Assembly: GCA_919901855.1 (NCBI GenBank) | Contig: CAKKQC010000037.1 | Location: forward strand, 1 to 64,000 | Source: a bacterium | GTDB lineage: Bacteria > Oederibacteriota > CAKKQC01 | Length of the DNA stretch: 64,000 nt | Direction: 5' to 3' | Part shown: one piece after another, positions 30,703-39,247 of the stretch | Layout: each line of letters begins with the position of its first letter | Numbering within the stretch: the stretch's first letter is position 1 | Translations under genes and position numbers: made by a program | The notes under the pieces: generated by a model | Seen by the model: the letters and a program-made list of their open reading frames with translations, nothing else | Database searches by the model: none | Told to the model about the DNA's origin: nothing

Positions 30703-31619
30703 CGCTCCTGGCTTCCGCGTTCGTATACCTGGCCGGGCTGGTGCTGGCGCCGGGCCTGCCGGGGATCGTGAACCGCGTCAAGGCGGCAATGGCGGGCCGG
30801 AAGGGCGTCCCGACGCTCCAGCTCTACGCGGATCTTGCCAAGCTGCTCCGCAAGGGAGCCGTGTACAGCCGGACGACGACCTGGGTCTTCCGCTTCGGTC
30901 CCGTGGCCGGGCTCGCGGCGGTGCTGGTCGCGCTGGCGCTGGTGCCGGCCGGGGGCGTGGCCGCGCCGGTGTCGTTCTCGGGGGACCTGATCCTGTTCGC
31001 CGGCCTCTTCGCCGTCATGCGGATGGCGACGATGCTGGCCGCGCTGGACACGGGATCGAGCTTCGAGGGGATGGGGGCCAGCCGGGAGGCCGCGTTCGCC
31101 GTGTTCGCCGAGCCGGCGCTGCTCGTCGCGCTGGCCGCGATCGTGCGGGTCACGGACTCGCTCTCGCTGAGCGGCGCCGCCGCGGCCGCGGGCTCCGGCC
31201 TCTGGGGACACGCCGCCGCGCCGGTCAGCCTGGCCTGCGCCGCGCTCTTCGTGGTCCTGCTGGCCGAGAACGCGCGGGTGCCCGTGGACGACCCCAACAC
31301 GCACCTGGAACTCACGATGATCCACGAGGTCATGGTGCTCGACCACGGGGGCCCCGACTTCGCGCTGATCCAGTACGCGTCAGCGCTCAAGCTGTGGGCC
31401 GGATCGGCCCTGATCGTGTCCCTGCTGCCCTGCCGCACCGGGAACCCGTGGATCGACCCCGTAATCTTCCTGGCCGGCATGGCCGGGGCCGGCGTCCTGG
31501 TCGGGCTCGTCGAGTCCTTCCTCGCCCGGCTGAAGATGTCCCGGGTGCCGCACATGCTCGTGGGGGCGATGGCGCTCGCGATCCTGGCGCTCGTGATGGG
31601 GAGGACGGGCCGTGGCTGA
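30699..31619 (+). CDS. HyfC/HycD-like NuoH-type membrane subunit
   Basis: A 306-residue protein with eight predicted helices, corresponding to formate hydrogenlyase subunit 4 / NuoH. Family segments include GIVNRVKAAMAGRKGVP and LQLYADLAKLLRKGAVYS in the first cytoplasmic loop, AENARVPVDDP and LELTMIHEVMVLDHGGPD. It anchors the hydrophilic module and connects electron transfer to the ion channels. Overlaps its neighbours on both sides. Confidence 0.88.
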   Translation: MTLLASAFVYLAGLVLAPGLPGIVNRVKAAMAGRKGVPTLQLYADLAKLLRKGAVYSRTTTWVFRFGPVAGLAAVLVALALVPAGGVAAPVSFSGDLILFAGLFAVMRMATMLAALDTGSSFEGMGASREAAFAVFAEPALLVALAAIVRVTDSLSLSGAAAAAGSGLWGHAAAPVSLACAALFVVLLAENARVPVDDPNTHLELTMIHEVMVLDHGGPDFALIQYASALKLWAGSALIVSLLPCRTGNPWIDPVIFLAGMAGAGVLVGLVESFLARLKMSRVPHMLVGAMALAILALVMGRTGRG

Positions 31620-32247
31620 CGCCCTGCTCGTCCTCATCGTCCTCGTCAACCTCTCCCTGCTCGGGGGGCGGCGCATCGCCGGGTGCATCGGCCGTGTCGC
31701 GGTCCAGGGGCTGGCGGTCTCGGTCTGTGCGCTGGTCGCGGAGCGCGCGCCCCATCCCGGCCGGCTGCTCCTGCTCGCCGCGCTGGGGGTGGCGGTCAAG
31801 GGGCTGCTCGTGCCCTGGCTGCTGCGCCGCGCGATGAAGACCGCCGAGGTCGTCGAGGAGACCCGGCCGCCGGTGGGGTTCACGGCGTCGACCGTGATCG
31901 GGCTGGCGCTCCTCGGCGTCGCCTTCGTGGTCGCCGGACGCCTGCCGGCCGTGGATCCGGGCCTGCCGCCGCTCATGCTGCCGGTGGCGTTCACGACCAT
32001 GCTCAGCGGGCTGTTGCTGGTCATCGTGCGCAAGACGGCCCTGTTGCAGGTGATCGGCTACCTGATGATGGAGAACGGCATCTTCATGGCCGGGATCGCG
32101 CTCGTGTCCGGCATCCCGTGGCTGGTCGAGCTGGGCGTCCTCCTGGACGCGGCGACCGCGGTGCTGGTGATGTCCGCCGTGATCGGCCACATCAGCCGGG
32201 TGTTCGACCACGTGGACATGGACCGGCTGAGGAACCTGCAGGGATGA
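31612..32247 (+). CDS. HyfE-like (NuoK-type) membrane subunit
   Basis: A 211-residue protein with six to seven helices, the size of HyfE. LLQVIGYLMMENGIFMAGIAL (about residues 141-161) carries the conserved Glu of NuoK/HyfE and is followed by LGVLLDAATAVLVMSAVIGHI. The GTG start at 31612 lies inside the preceding gene, an 8-base overlap. HyfE is absent from the short Hyc/Ech complexes, so its presence points to a Hyf/Ehr-like complex with more ion channels. Confidence 0.85.
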   Translation: MADALLVLIVLVNLSLLGGRRIAGCIGRVAVQGLAVSVCALVAERAPHPGRLLLLAALGVAVKGLLVPWLLRRAMKTAEVVEETRPPVGFTASTVIGLALLGVAFVVAGRLPAVDPGLPPLMLPVAFTTMLSGLLLVIVRKTALLQVIGYLMMENGIFMAGIALVSGIPWLVELGVLLDAATAVLVMSAVIGHISRVFDHVDMDRLRNLQG

Positions 32248-33731
32248 CGCCCCCGGCGCCCGATCTCGTGACGGGGCTGCTGCTGGCGGTCCCCCTGGCG
32301 GGCGCCGCTGCGGCGCAGCTGGCGCGGACCGCGCGGGGGATGCTTATGTCCGTCGTGGGGGGGGCGGTAGCCACGTGCGCTCTCGCGGCGGCGGCCGTCT
32401 GGCTCGTGTGGACGGGGGGCCCGGTCCAGGCGGCCGGGGGCTGGTTCCTGCTGGACCCGCTGGCGACCTACCATCTCGCCGTCATGGGCCTGGTCCTGCT
32501 CATGAGCAGCCTGTTCGCCGTCGACTACTTCGACGACGAGATCCGCCGGGGGGCGCTGGGGCTTCCCGCCGTCCGGCTCTTCGCCGTCCTCTGGTCCGGG
32601 TCCGTCGCCGCGATGACCCTCGTGCTGGTGTCCAACAGCGTGGGGCTGATGTGGGTGGGGCTGGAGGCCACGACCCTGCTGACGGCGTTCCTCATCTGCC
32701 TGCACCGCGACAAGGGGTCGCTCGAGGCCACGTGGAAGTACATCCTGATCTGCTCCGTCGGGATCGCGCTCGCGTTCATGGGGACGATCCTGGTCGCGGC
32801 GGCGGCCCCGCGGGGCGAGTTCGGCGGCGCCGGCGTCCTGTCGTGGACCCGGCTCGTGGCGCTCGGCCCCGCGCTGGACCCCGCGCTGGTCCGGCTCGGG
32901 TTCATCTTCCTCCTGGTGGGGTACGGCACCAAGGCTGGGCTCGCCCCCATGCACACGTGGCTGCCGGACGCGCACAGCCAGGCCCCCGCGCCCGTGTCCG
33001 CGCTCTTCTCCGGGTTCATGATCAACACCGGGCTCTACTGCCTCATGCGGTACCTGGCGATCCTGGCCGGTACCCCCGCTTCGGGGGCGTGGGCCCGGGG
33101 CCTGCTCGTCTTCCTGGGCCTCGTCTCCCTCGTGACGGCGGCGGCGTTCATCCTGTTCCAGCGCAGCCTCAAGCGGCTGCTCGCGTACTCGGGCGTCGAG
33201 CACATGGGGATCATCGCGCTCGGTCTCGGGCTCGGCGGGCTGGGCACCGTCGGCGCGCTGTGGCACGTGCTGAACCACTCCCTGGCCAAGACGTTCGCCT
33301 TCTGCGCGGCCGGCCGGATGGGACAGCTCTACGGGTCGCACGACATGGACCGGATGAAGGGCACGCTCCGGGCCGCGCCGGTCTGGGGGACGGGGCTCTG
33401 GGTCAGCTTCCTCGCCCTGCTCGGGGTGGCCCCCTTCGCGCTCTTCATGAGCGAGTTCACGATCTTCCGGGGGGCGCTCCAGGCGCGCGCGTTCTGGCCG
33501 GCCGGGATATTCCTGGGCGCGGTGGCGGTCGTGTTCGTGGGGGCGTCGCGGCACGCGATCGCGATGGCATTTGGGTCTTCCCCGGACCGGGAGCTGGATG
33601 AGCGCGCCGGGGTGAGGGCCCGGGTGCTGGTCTGGGGCGCCATCGCGGGCCTGCTCGGGCTCGGGCTGTGGCTGCCCGGCCCGCTCGCGCGGATGCTGGC
33701 CGAGGCGGCGCGGGTGCTGGAGGGCGGATGA
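32244..33731 (+). CDS. HyfF-like antiporter subunit (NuoM/NuoN type)
   Basis: A 495-residue polytopic protein of about 14 helices, the second antiporter-like subunit. Key motifs are GLEATTLLTAFLICLHR with the conserved Glu, KAGLAPMHTWLPDAHSQAP with the pumping Lys, and QRSLKRLLAYSGVEHMGII. Together with the HyfB-like protein it gives at least two ion channels. It overlaps the neighbours by ATGA at each end. Confidence 0.88.
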   Translation: MTPPAPDLVTGLLLAVPLAGAAAAQLARTARGMLMSVVGGAVATCALAAAAVWLVWTGGPVQAAGGWFLLDPLATYHLAVMGLVLLMSSLFAVDYFDDEIRRGALGLPAVRLFAVLWSGSVAAMTLVLVSNSVGLMWVGLEATTLLTAFLICLHRDKGSLEATWKYILICSVGIALAFMGTILVAAAAPRGEFGGAGVLSWTRLVALGPALDPALVRLGFIFLLVGYGTKAGLAPMHTWLPDAHSQAPAPVSALFSGFMINTGLYCLMRYLAILAGTPASGAWARGLLVFLGLVSLVTAAAFILFQRSLKRLLAYSGVEHMGIIALGLGLGGLGTVGALWHVLNHSLAKTFAFCAAGRMGQLYGSHDMDRMKGTLRAAPVWGTGLWVSFLALLGVAPFALFMSEFTIFRGALQARAFWPAGIFLGAVAVVFVGASRHAIAMAFGSSPDRELDERAGVRARVLVWGAIAGLLGLGLWLPGPLARMLAEAARVLEGG

Positions 33732-35203
33732 GCACGACGGGGCGGGAGCTGATGCCCGGCGAGGCGGTGCCGGTCGGGGAGATCCCGGTCGTATCCGCCG
33801 CGGCGTTCCGGAACGTCGTCATGGACCGGATCGGGCGGGGCGACTGGCTGGCGGCGCTGTTCGGCCATCCCGTGAACGGCTCCGTCCGGGTCACGGCCAT
33901 CCTCGCGTGTCCGCGGTTCGGCGAGCTGCGCGCGGTCGCGTTCGACCCGGGCGCCTCCTACCCGGCGCTCACGCCCGAGTGCCTGGAGGCCCACTGGTTC
34001 GAGCGCGAACTGCACGAGCAATGGGGCGTGACTCCGGTGGGGCATCCGTGGCTCAAGCCGGTCCGTTTCACGACTCCGGGCGCCATTCCGGGCGTGACCG
34101 ACTACTTCGCCGTCGCGGGGGAGGAGGTCCACGAAGTGGCCGTGGGGCCGGTCCACGCGGGCATCATCGAGCCGGGGCACTTCCGGTTCCAGTGCCACGG
34201 CGAGGACGTCCTGCACCTCGAGATCTCGCTTGGCTACCAGCACCGGGGCGTCGAGCGCGCTCTGGTCGGAGGCCCGAACGCGCGGACGATCCACTACCTG
34301 GAGACCCTTTCAGGCGACGCGTCCGCGGGACATGCGACCGCGGGGGCCGAGGTCCTCGAGAGCCTGGCCGGGGTCCGGCCCTCCGACCGCTCTCTCGCGC
34401 TCCGGGCCGTCGGGCTCGAGCTCGAGCGGATGGCGAACCACACCGGTGACCTCGGGGCGCTCGCGGGCGACGTCGCGTTCCTGCCGACCGCCTCGTACTG
34501 CGGCCGGCTGCGCGGGGAGTTCCTGAACATGACCGCCATGATCTGCGGCAGCCGGCTGGGCCGCGGGCTCGTGCGGCCGGGCGGGGTCGGGTTCGATGTC
34601 ACAGCGGAGTTGGTGCGTGACCTGCTCGGCCGGCTGGATCCGGCCATGCGCGAATTCACGGACTCGGTCCGGCTCCTGTTCGAGTCGCCGTCCGTGGTGG
34701 CGCGGTTCGAGCACCTGGGGACTCTCACCCGGCACGAGGCCGTGAAGATGGGGCTGGTCGGGCCGGCGGCCCGGGCCTCGGGCGTGGCGCGGGACGTGCG
34801 TTCCGATTTCCCCTCCGGCGCCTACCGCTGGATTCCCGTCCTGCTCGCGCTCAAGGAGTCCGGCGATGTCATGGCCCGGGCGCGCGTACGCTGGCAGGAG
34901 GTCCACCAGGCGGCGTCGTTCGTCCGGCAGGTGCTTTCCCGCCTGCCGGAAGGCGAGCCCTGGCGGCCCGTCCGCGGCCTCCAGCCCGGCCGGCTGGCGG
35001 TGTCGCTGGTCGAGGGCTGGCGGGGCGCGATCTGCCACGTGGCGCTGACCGGCGACGAGGGCCGCATCGCCGCTTACAAGGTCGTGGACCCGTCGTTCCA
35101 CAACTGGTTCGGGCTCGCGCGCGCGATGCGCCGCCAGCAGATCTCGGACTTCCCGGTGTGCAACAAGAGCTTCAACCTCTCGTATTGCGGGCACGACCTG
35201 TGA
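33728..35203 (+). CDS. HyfG-like NuoCD-type subunit lacking Ni-binding cysteines (Ehr)
   Basis: A 491-residue fusion of a NuoC-like domain (about 1-130; ELHEQWGVTPVGHP) and a NuoD/hydrogenase-large-subunit domain. In true group 4 [NiFe] hydrogenases two CxxC motifs bind nickel. Here the N-terminal one is replaced by ETLSGDASAGHATA (192-205), with no cysteines, and the C-terminal one by FPVCNKSFNLSYCGHDL ending at the stop, without CxxC. Hydrogen chemistry is therefore not expected; this matches energy-converting-hydrogenase-related (Ehr) complexes, whose reaction is unknown. There is no C-terminal extension for a maturation protease. It is coupled to the genes on both sides. Confidence 0.85.
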   Translation: MSTTGRELMPGEAVPVGEIPVVSAAAFRNVVMDRIGRGDWLAALFGHPVNGSVRVTAILACPRFGELRAVAFDPGASYPALTPECLEAHWFERELHEQWGVTPVGHPWLKPVRFTTPGAIPGVTDYFAVAGEEVHEVAVGPVHAGIIEPGHFRFQCHGEDVLHLEISLGYQHRGVERALVGGPNARTIHYLETLSGDASAGHATAGAEVLESLAGVRPSDRSLALRAVGLELERMANHTGDLGALAGDVAFLPTASYCGRLRGEFLNMTAMICGSRLGRGLVRPGGVGFDVTAELVRDLLGRLDPAMREFTDSVRLLFESPSVVARFEHLGTLTRHEAVKMGLVGPAARASGVARDVRSDFPSGAYRWIPVLLALKESGDVMARARVRWQEVHQAASFVRQVLSRLPEGEPWRPVRGLQPGRLAVSLVEGWRGAICHVALTGDEGRIAAYKVVDPSFHNWFGLARAMRRQQISDFPVCNKSFNLSYCGHDL

Positions 35204-35961
35204 TCCGGACCCTGATCACCCGCTGGCGGCAAGGGCACCGGACGATCCGGTACCCCGACGCGCTGGCCGTCCTACCGGAGCGGTTCCGGGGCCTGCCGGC
35301 GATCGACTCCGCGCAGTGTCCCAACGGCTGTCGCGAGTGCGTGGACGCCTGCCCGACAGGTGCAGTCTCGGTGGAAGGGGGACACGTCCGCGTGCACCTG
35401 GGCCGGTGTCTGTTCTGTCCCGAGTGCGCGCAGGCCTGCCCGCACGGCGCGATCGGCTTCACCACCGACCACCGGCTCGCCGTGTCCGATCCCCGGGATC
35501 TCCTGACGGACGGCCGGGAGTACCGGCTGGCCCGGCAACTGGACGAGGCGAGCATGCGCCTGTTCGGCCGGTCGCTCCGGCTGCGGCAGGTGAGCGCGGG
35601 CGGATGCGCCGGCTGCGAGGTGGAGACCAACGTCCTCGGGACGGTCGTGTTCGACCTGGGCCGGTTCGGAATCCAGTTCGTCGCGTCGCCGCGCCACGCG
35701 GACGGCCTGCTCGTCACCGGCCCCGTGACCCGGAACATGGCCGCCGCGCTCGAGAAGACGTACGCGGCCATCCCCACGCCCCGGATCGTTATCGTCGTGG
35801 GCGCATGCGCGATCTCGGGCGGGCCGTATCGCGGCCACCCGGAGGCGCTCGACGGCGCCGCGTCCGTCGGCCCGGCCGTCCTGTACGTGCCGGGCTGTCC
35901 GCCCCACCCGCTCACGATCCTCGACGGCCTCCTCCGCCTCCTCGGCCGGATCGGATCCTAA
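35200..35961 (+). CDS. Ferredoxin-HyfI fusion: electron-transfer subunit of Ehr complex
   Basis: A 253-residue fusion of two subunits that are separate in E. coli Hyf (HyfH and HyfI). Residues 35-85 hold two [4Fe-4S] motifs (Cys40, 44, 47, 51 and Cys70, 73, 76, 80). Residues 125-250 are NuoB/HyfI-like, with cluster ligands in GGCAGCE (Cys136, Cys139), GACAISGG (Cys203) and PGCPPHP (Cys233). It would pass electrons, perhaps from ferredoxin, to the NuoD-like subunit. The GTG start overlaps the preceding stop (GTGA). It is the last gene of the operon; no maturation (Hyp) genes follow. Confidence 0.85.
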   Translation: MIRTLITRWRQGHRTIRYPDALAVLPERFRGLPAIDSAQCPNGCRECVDACPTGAVSVEGGHVRVHLGRCLFCPECAQACPHGAIGFTTDHRLAVSDPRDLLTDGREYRLARQLDEASMRLFGRSLRLRQVSAGGCAGCEVETNVLGTVVFDLGRFGIQFVASPRHADGLLVTGPVTRNMAAALEKTYAAIPTPRIVIVVGACAISGGPYRGHPEALDGAASVGPAVLYVPGCPPHPLTILDGLLRLLGRIGS

Positions 35962-35990
35962 GGTTCTGGAGTTGGCCTTCGCCTGACCTT

Positions 35991-36006
35991 GCCGCCGATG
36001 CGGCGG
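35991..36006 (+). terminator. Weak hairpin after the Ehr operon
   Basis: CCGCC (35992-35996) pairs with GGCGG (36002-36006) 30 bases after the last stop codon. There is no T-run, so termination here would be inefficient or Rho-assisted. Confidence 0.25.
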
Positions 36007-36050
36007 TAGGGCCGTCCCAGGGTACCAAGCCGGGGAAAGGGCGACGGGGG

Positions 36051-36056
36051 TACCAT
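36051..36056 (+). promoter_or_regulatory. -10 box for membrane protein gene
   Basis: TACCAT, 7 bases before the ATG at 36064. It overlaps an earlier in-frame ATG at 36055, which argues for the later start. Confidence 0.4.
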
Positions 36057-36063
36057 GATGGAG

Positions 36064-38130
36064 ATGCTTCAGCTCACCCCTGGGCCGGAAGAGGCGCGAC
36101 GCAACTCCGTGCCCTTAAATGCCGATTGCCGGAATGGGACGCCGTGGATCATCTTCTATGGGTGTTGGGTTGGATGGATCACCGTCTGCGCGTTTGCGGC
36201 CAGTGACGCGCTTCTTTTCAGCTACGTCCCGCCTCCGGCCGGCATCCTGAATGCATGTGTGCTGCGCAAGTACCCCAAGCAGGAAGACTTCTTCTGGTTC
36301 GGCGCGACGCTCATTGCGGGGATCGTCTTCGGATTGGGTTTCGGGTGCTTCCGGGCGGTTCTCCAGCATGCGGGCTGGAAAGGCGTCACCCGGTACTTCG
36401 CTCTTGGTACCGGTCTCTGCGCGTTGGCCGGGACGACGGTTCTTGCCATGTCGGTCAGAGGCGCGGGGTCGCCCGTCTTCTACCTCGGATATGCGGTGTC
36501 GCTCCTGGCGCCGTGGCTCGACCGGGCGATTCTTGCCCCGACAGAAGAGGTTCCCCGCGAAGGCGATTCCCATGGAACGATGTGGGCGATCCGATGGCGT
36601 AACTGGGCACTCATAACGCTCGCGGTTTCCTCGTTGGTGATCTGGGATGGCTTCCAGGCGCATCGTCCTGTCGATGGTCTGCACGAAGGAGTCCATCTCC
36701 TCTATTACCAGAGTTGGAGAGCGGGGGACCTCCCGCATGTGACGGTCCGTGCCCAGTATGGACCGCTCTATACGTACAGCCTTCTTTGGTGGTTGCGGAT
36801 GACAGGTCCCAGCATATCGACCGAGAGGATGTACTTCACGCTCGTTCAGATCCTGGGTACCTGGATACACCTCCTATTGCTCCGTGCCATCTGTTCTTCG
36901 CCCTGGGTGCTCCTGGTCGGTAGTCTGGTGATGATCAGCCACTCCACCGCCATGGGCATTCAATTTGGCTGGGCGAATGCCCTGAGGACCGCGCTGGCGC
37001 TTGCTGCGGTCGTTCTATGCGGCCTGGGATGGGGGACGCGGGAGCGGCTTCGCTGGTCTCTCGTTGGGATGCTGCTGGCGGCCTCGCTCCTGTACAGCAC
37101 CGAGTATGGCTTGGCTGCGATTCTCGGGTGCATGGTGATCCTGGCTCACGGGGCGATGTCGGGGGATCGCGAGAAGTCAGTGAAGGCATTCTCATGGATG
37201 GCTGTCGCGGGAAGCGTCTCGGCGGCGCTCGTCCTGGTCCTCATCTTCGGCGCGAAGGTGCCGGCGATGATCCGAAGCGAACTCGGTGGGAGCTATATCG
37301 GGTCCCGGTTGATGGGGCACGGGGTCATTCCGTTCAAGGCGTTCCCGTGGTTCGAAGGCCTGGACTTCGCCATCGCGAATCACAAGCTGATCCTGGAGCT
37401 TGCGGCGATTTGGCTGCCGATGATGGGTGTTTCATTCTTCGTGCCCTGGATCATCTTGTCCCGGGGCGGGCTCGATGTGGCGCGGCGCCGCCTTTCGATC
37501 GGACTGGCAGTGGTCGCGGTTCTTGGGCAAGTGCCCGTCCTCGTGAGGCCCAATGTCCAGATAGCCATGTCCATGCCGCCGGTAATTCTCTTTGCTGTTG
37601 CCTGGTATGGGTGGGCGAGGCCCGGCGCTCTGGTGGCGCGAACCCTGGCGCTGCTCCTTGTCGTCAACAGCTTCCTGATCGGAGCGCCGCTCTGGCCGCT
37701 CATGGTGCAGAAGTACGCCTTGATGTACGCGCCAGTTGGCGAGACCGTGCCGGAGCTTCCCCGCCTGGGTGGCGTGACCGCATCGCCATTCACCTCGGTG
37801 GGCATGCGAGGGGCGGTGAAGATGATCGAGGATGCATGCGGGCCTGGCGGTCGGGTGTATGTCGCGGCGCCGGCCTATGCGCACCTGGTCTTCCTGGCTG
37901 ATCGAGTGGGGATGCCGCCGTATCCGCTTGTTCAGCTGGCTCCATCGGCTCGGGACCGCGATCTCATCCTGAGCGTGCTCAAGTCCGCGCGTCCTCGCAT
38001 GGCGTTGGTGACCCTAGAAGGTATCGATGTTCCTTTCGCCATGGAGCATCCGGACGAGTGGGAGTACATCCAACGCAACTACCGGATGGCCAGGAAAGTT
38101 GGCAGCCTGATGATCTTCATTCGCAAGTAG
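36064..38130 (+). CDS. Polytopic membrane protein, GT-C glycosyltransferase-like, lower GC
   Basis: A 688-residue protein with about 12-14 hydrophobic helices and a soluble C-terminal domain of about 120 residues (RVYVAAPAYAHLVFLADRVG). The stretch LHEGVHLLYYQSWRAGDLPH followed by a YGPLYTY segment resembles the first periplasmic loop of GT-C/GT39-type lipid-linked sugar transferases, but I cannot see a certain catalytic DD or DE pair. Codon use differs from its neighbours, with many A/T third positions, suggesting recent acquisition. A strong 50-base palindrome lies 60 bases after its stop. Start 36064 is preferred for its -10 spacing; 36055 is possible. Confidence 0.65.
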   Translation: MLQLTPGPEEARRNSVPLNADCRNGTPWIIFYGCWVGWITVCAFAASDALLFSYVPPPAGILNACVLRKYPKQEDFFWFGATLIAGIVFGLGFGCFRAVLQHAGWKGVTRYFALGTGLCALAGTTVLAMSVRGAGSPVFYLGYAVSLLAPWLDRAILAPTEEVPREGDSHGTMWAIRWRNWALITLAVSSLVIWDGFQAHRPVDGLHEGVHLLYYQSWRAGDLPHVTVRAQYGPLYTYSLLWWLRMTGPSISTERMYFTLVQILGTWIHLLLLRAICSSPWVLLVGSLVMISHSTAMGIQFGWANALRTALALAAVVLCGLGWGTRERLRWSLVGMLLAASLLYSTEYGLAAILGCMVILAHGAMSGDREKSVKAFSWMAVAGSVSAALVLVLIFGAKVPAMIRSELGGSYIGSRLMGHGVIPFKAFPWFEGLDFAIANHKLILELAAIWLPMMGVSFFVPWIILSRGGLDVARRRLSIGLAVVAVLGQVPVLVRPNVQIAMSMPPVILFAVAWYGWARPGALVARTLALLLVVNSFLIGAPLWPLMVQKYALMYAPVGETVPELPRLGGVTASPFTSVGMRGAVKMIEDACGPGGRVYVAAPAYAHLVFLADRVGMPPYPLVQLAPSARDRDLILSVLKSARPRMALVTLEGIDVPFAMEHPDEWEYIQRNYRMARKVGSLMIFIRK

Positions 38131-38165
38131 GGAACAGGGATCGCGAGTGCGGTGATATGACGGAC

Positions 38166-38193
38166 GGGAAGAGGGACAAGGGAAGAGGGACAT
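38166..38193 (+). repeat. Tandem 14-bp direct repeat
   Basis: GGGAAGAGGGACA occurs twice with a 14-base period (38166-38179 and 38180-38193), ending at the left arm of a long palindrome. Confidence 0.7.
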
Positions 38194-38240
38194 CCTTCGG
38201 ATCAACGGATTCCTGGCCGAATCCGAAGATCCGAAGGATG
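38191..38240 (+). repeat. 50-base near-perfect palindrome (hairpin)
   Basis: Outer arms CATCCTTCGGATC and GATCCGAAGGATG (13 bp) and inner arms CGGATTC and GAATCCG (7 bp) are exact complements, separated only by an AA/AA mismatch and a CTGGCC loop. No T-run follows. It may be a transcript-end structure for the upstream gene or a small palindromic mobile element; the surrounding 200 bp (38131-38330) hold no gene. Confidence 0.65.
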
Positions 38241-38314
38241 AACCCGCCGTTCTCCGCCGCCTCTGCCGGATCGTGGACTAGCGCTGGCGGGCGGCTCCGC
38301 CCGGGGGTAAAGGG

Positions 38315-38320
38315 TAGAAT
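38315..38320 (+). promoter_or_regulatory. -10 box for secreted protein gene
   Basis: TAGAAT, 10 bases upstream of the ATG at 38331; earlier in-frame ATGs at 38319 and 38322 overlap or touch the box. Confidence 0.4.
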
Positions 38321-38330
38321 GATGGCCGCC

Positions 38331-39236
38331 ATGAACCTGCGGATGATTCTGGTCGCGGCAGTCGTGGTTGCCGCGGTTTCTGCCCCGCGGGCGAAGCCCC
38401 GCGCGAAGCCCCCGGCGGCGGTCGCGCCGTCGACGACGGAGATGGGGATGTCCGCTTCCGCCGGGCTCCCGCGCGACCGGTTCGGCGTGCGGATGATCTA
38501 CCCGTCGATGCCCGCCGGACGGGAATGGTTCGCGAAATGGGACAACCGCCGCCGCCGCGCGATCGTCGGCGTCGACCCCGACGACCCCGAGCTCGACTGC
38601 GGGCACGGCGACGGCACCTACCGGGTGGACGGGCGCGGAATCTGCACGGTCGGGGGCCGCGCGCCGCGCCTCTACGTGGTCGACCCGGCCCGCGTCCGGA
38701 TGTGGCAGAACGTCGAGGTCACGATCTACGGCATGCGGATCGCGGAGACCAAGGCGGTCTCGTACGCGGGACTCCAGGCCTACGCGCGGACCGACCACAC
38801 ACGCGACGACGACCTCTGCGCGGACCGCGGGTACGGCGGGCGGCTCCTGTACGACGGCCGGGCGGACTTCGAGAAGGAGATCGCGCACCACCTGCCGAAC
38901 GGGTACGTGCAGGCGGATACGACGCAGGCGTGGCAGAAGAAGATGCCGCATCGCCGGTGGATCGGGCTGAAGTTCGTGGTGCGCAACGTGCCCGGCGGCG
39001 TCCGGCTCGAGCTGTGGCGCGACCGGCGAAACGGCCGGGACGGCGGGGTGTGGCAGAAGCTGGGGGAATGGACGGACCGGGGCGCCTGGGGCGCCGGGGT
39101 GCCCCCGTGCGCGCCGGGTGTCGACCCCGCCGAGGTCCTTCGGGGCCCGGCCCCCACCGTGTACATCCGGAACGACGAGGTGAAGGAGATACGGTACAAG
39201 TGGTTCAGCATCCGGGAGATCGATCCGGGCCAGTGA
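38331..39236 (+). CDS. Secreted protein of unknown function, beta-rich
   Basis: A 301-residue protein with a signal peptide (RMILVAAVVVAAVSA) and a Lys/Pro-rich segment after it. The mature part contains GHGDGTYRVDGRGICTVGG, YVVDPARVRMWQNVEVTIYG, a Cys/Gly loop (CADRGYGGRLLYDG) and IGLKFVVRNVPGGVRLELWR. The alternation of strands suggests a jelly-roll fold as in carbohydrate-binding or polysaccharide-lyase proteins, but I do not recognise the family and see no catalytic signature. It is followed 11 bases later by ridA and then an M23 peptidase, possibly one operon. Confidence 0.65.
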   Translation: MNLRMILVAAVVVAAVSAPRAKPRAKPPAAVAPSTTEMGMSASAGLPRDRFGVRMIYPSMPAGREWFAKWDNRRRRAIVGVDPDDPELDCGHGDGTYRVDGRGICTVGGRAPRLYVVDPARVRMWQNVEVTIYGMRIAETKAVSYAGLQAYARTDHTRDDDLCADRGYGGRLLYDGRADFEKEIAHHLPNGYVQADTTQAWQKKMPHRRWIGLKFVVRNVPGGVRLELWRDRRNGRDGGVWQKLGEWTDRGAWGAGVPPCAPGVDPAEVLRGPAPTVYIRNDEVKEIRYKWFSIREIDPGQ

Positions 39237-39247
39237 AGGAGGCATCC

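Noticed and set aside
28723-35961. A functional hydrogen-evolving group 4 [NiFe] hydrogenase
   Set aside because: Membrane subunits fit, but both nickel-binding CxxC motifs are absent from the large subunit and no maturation genes are present.
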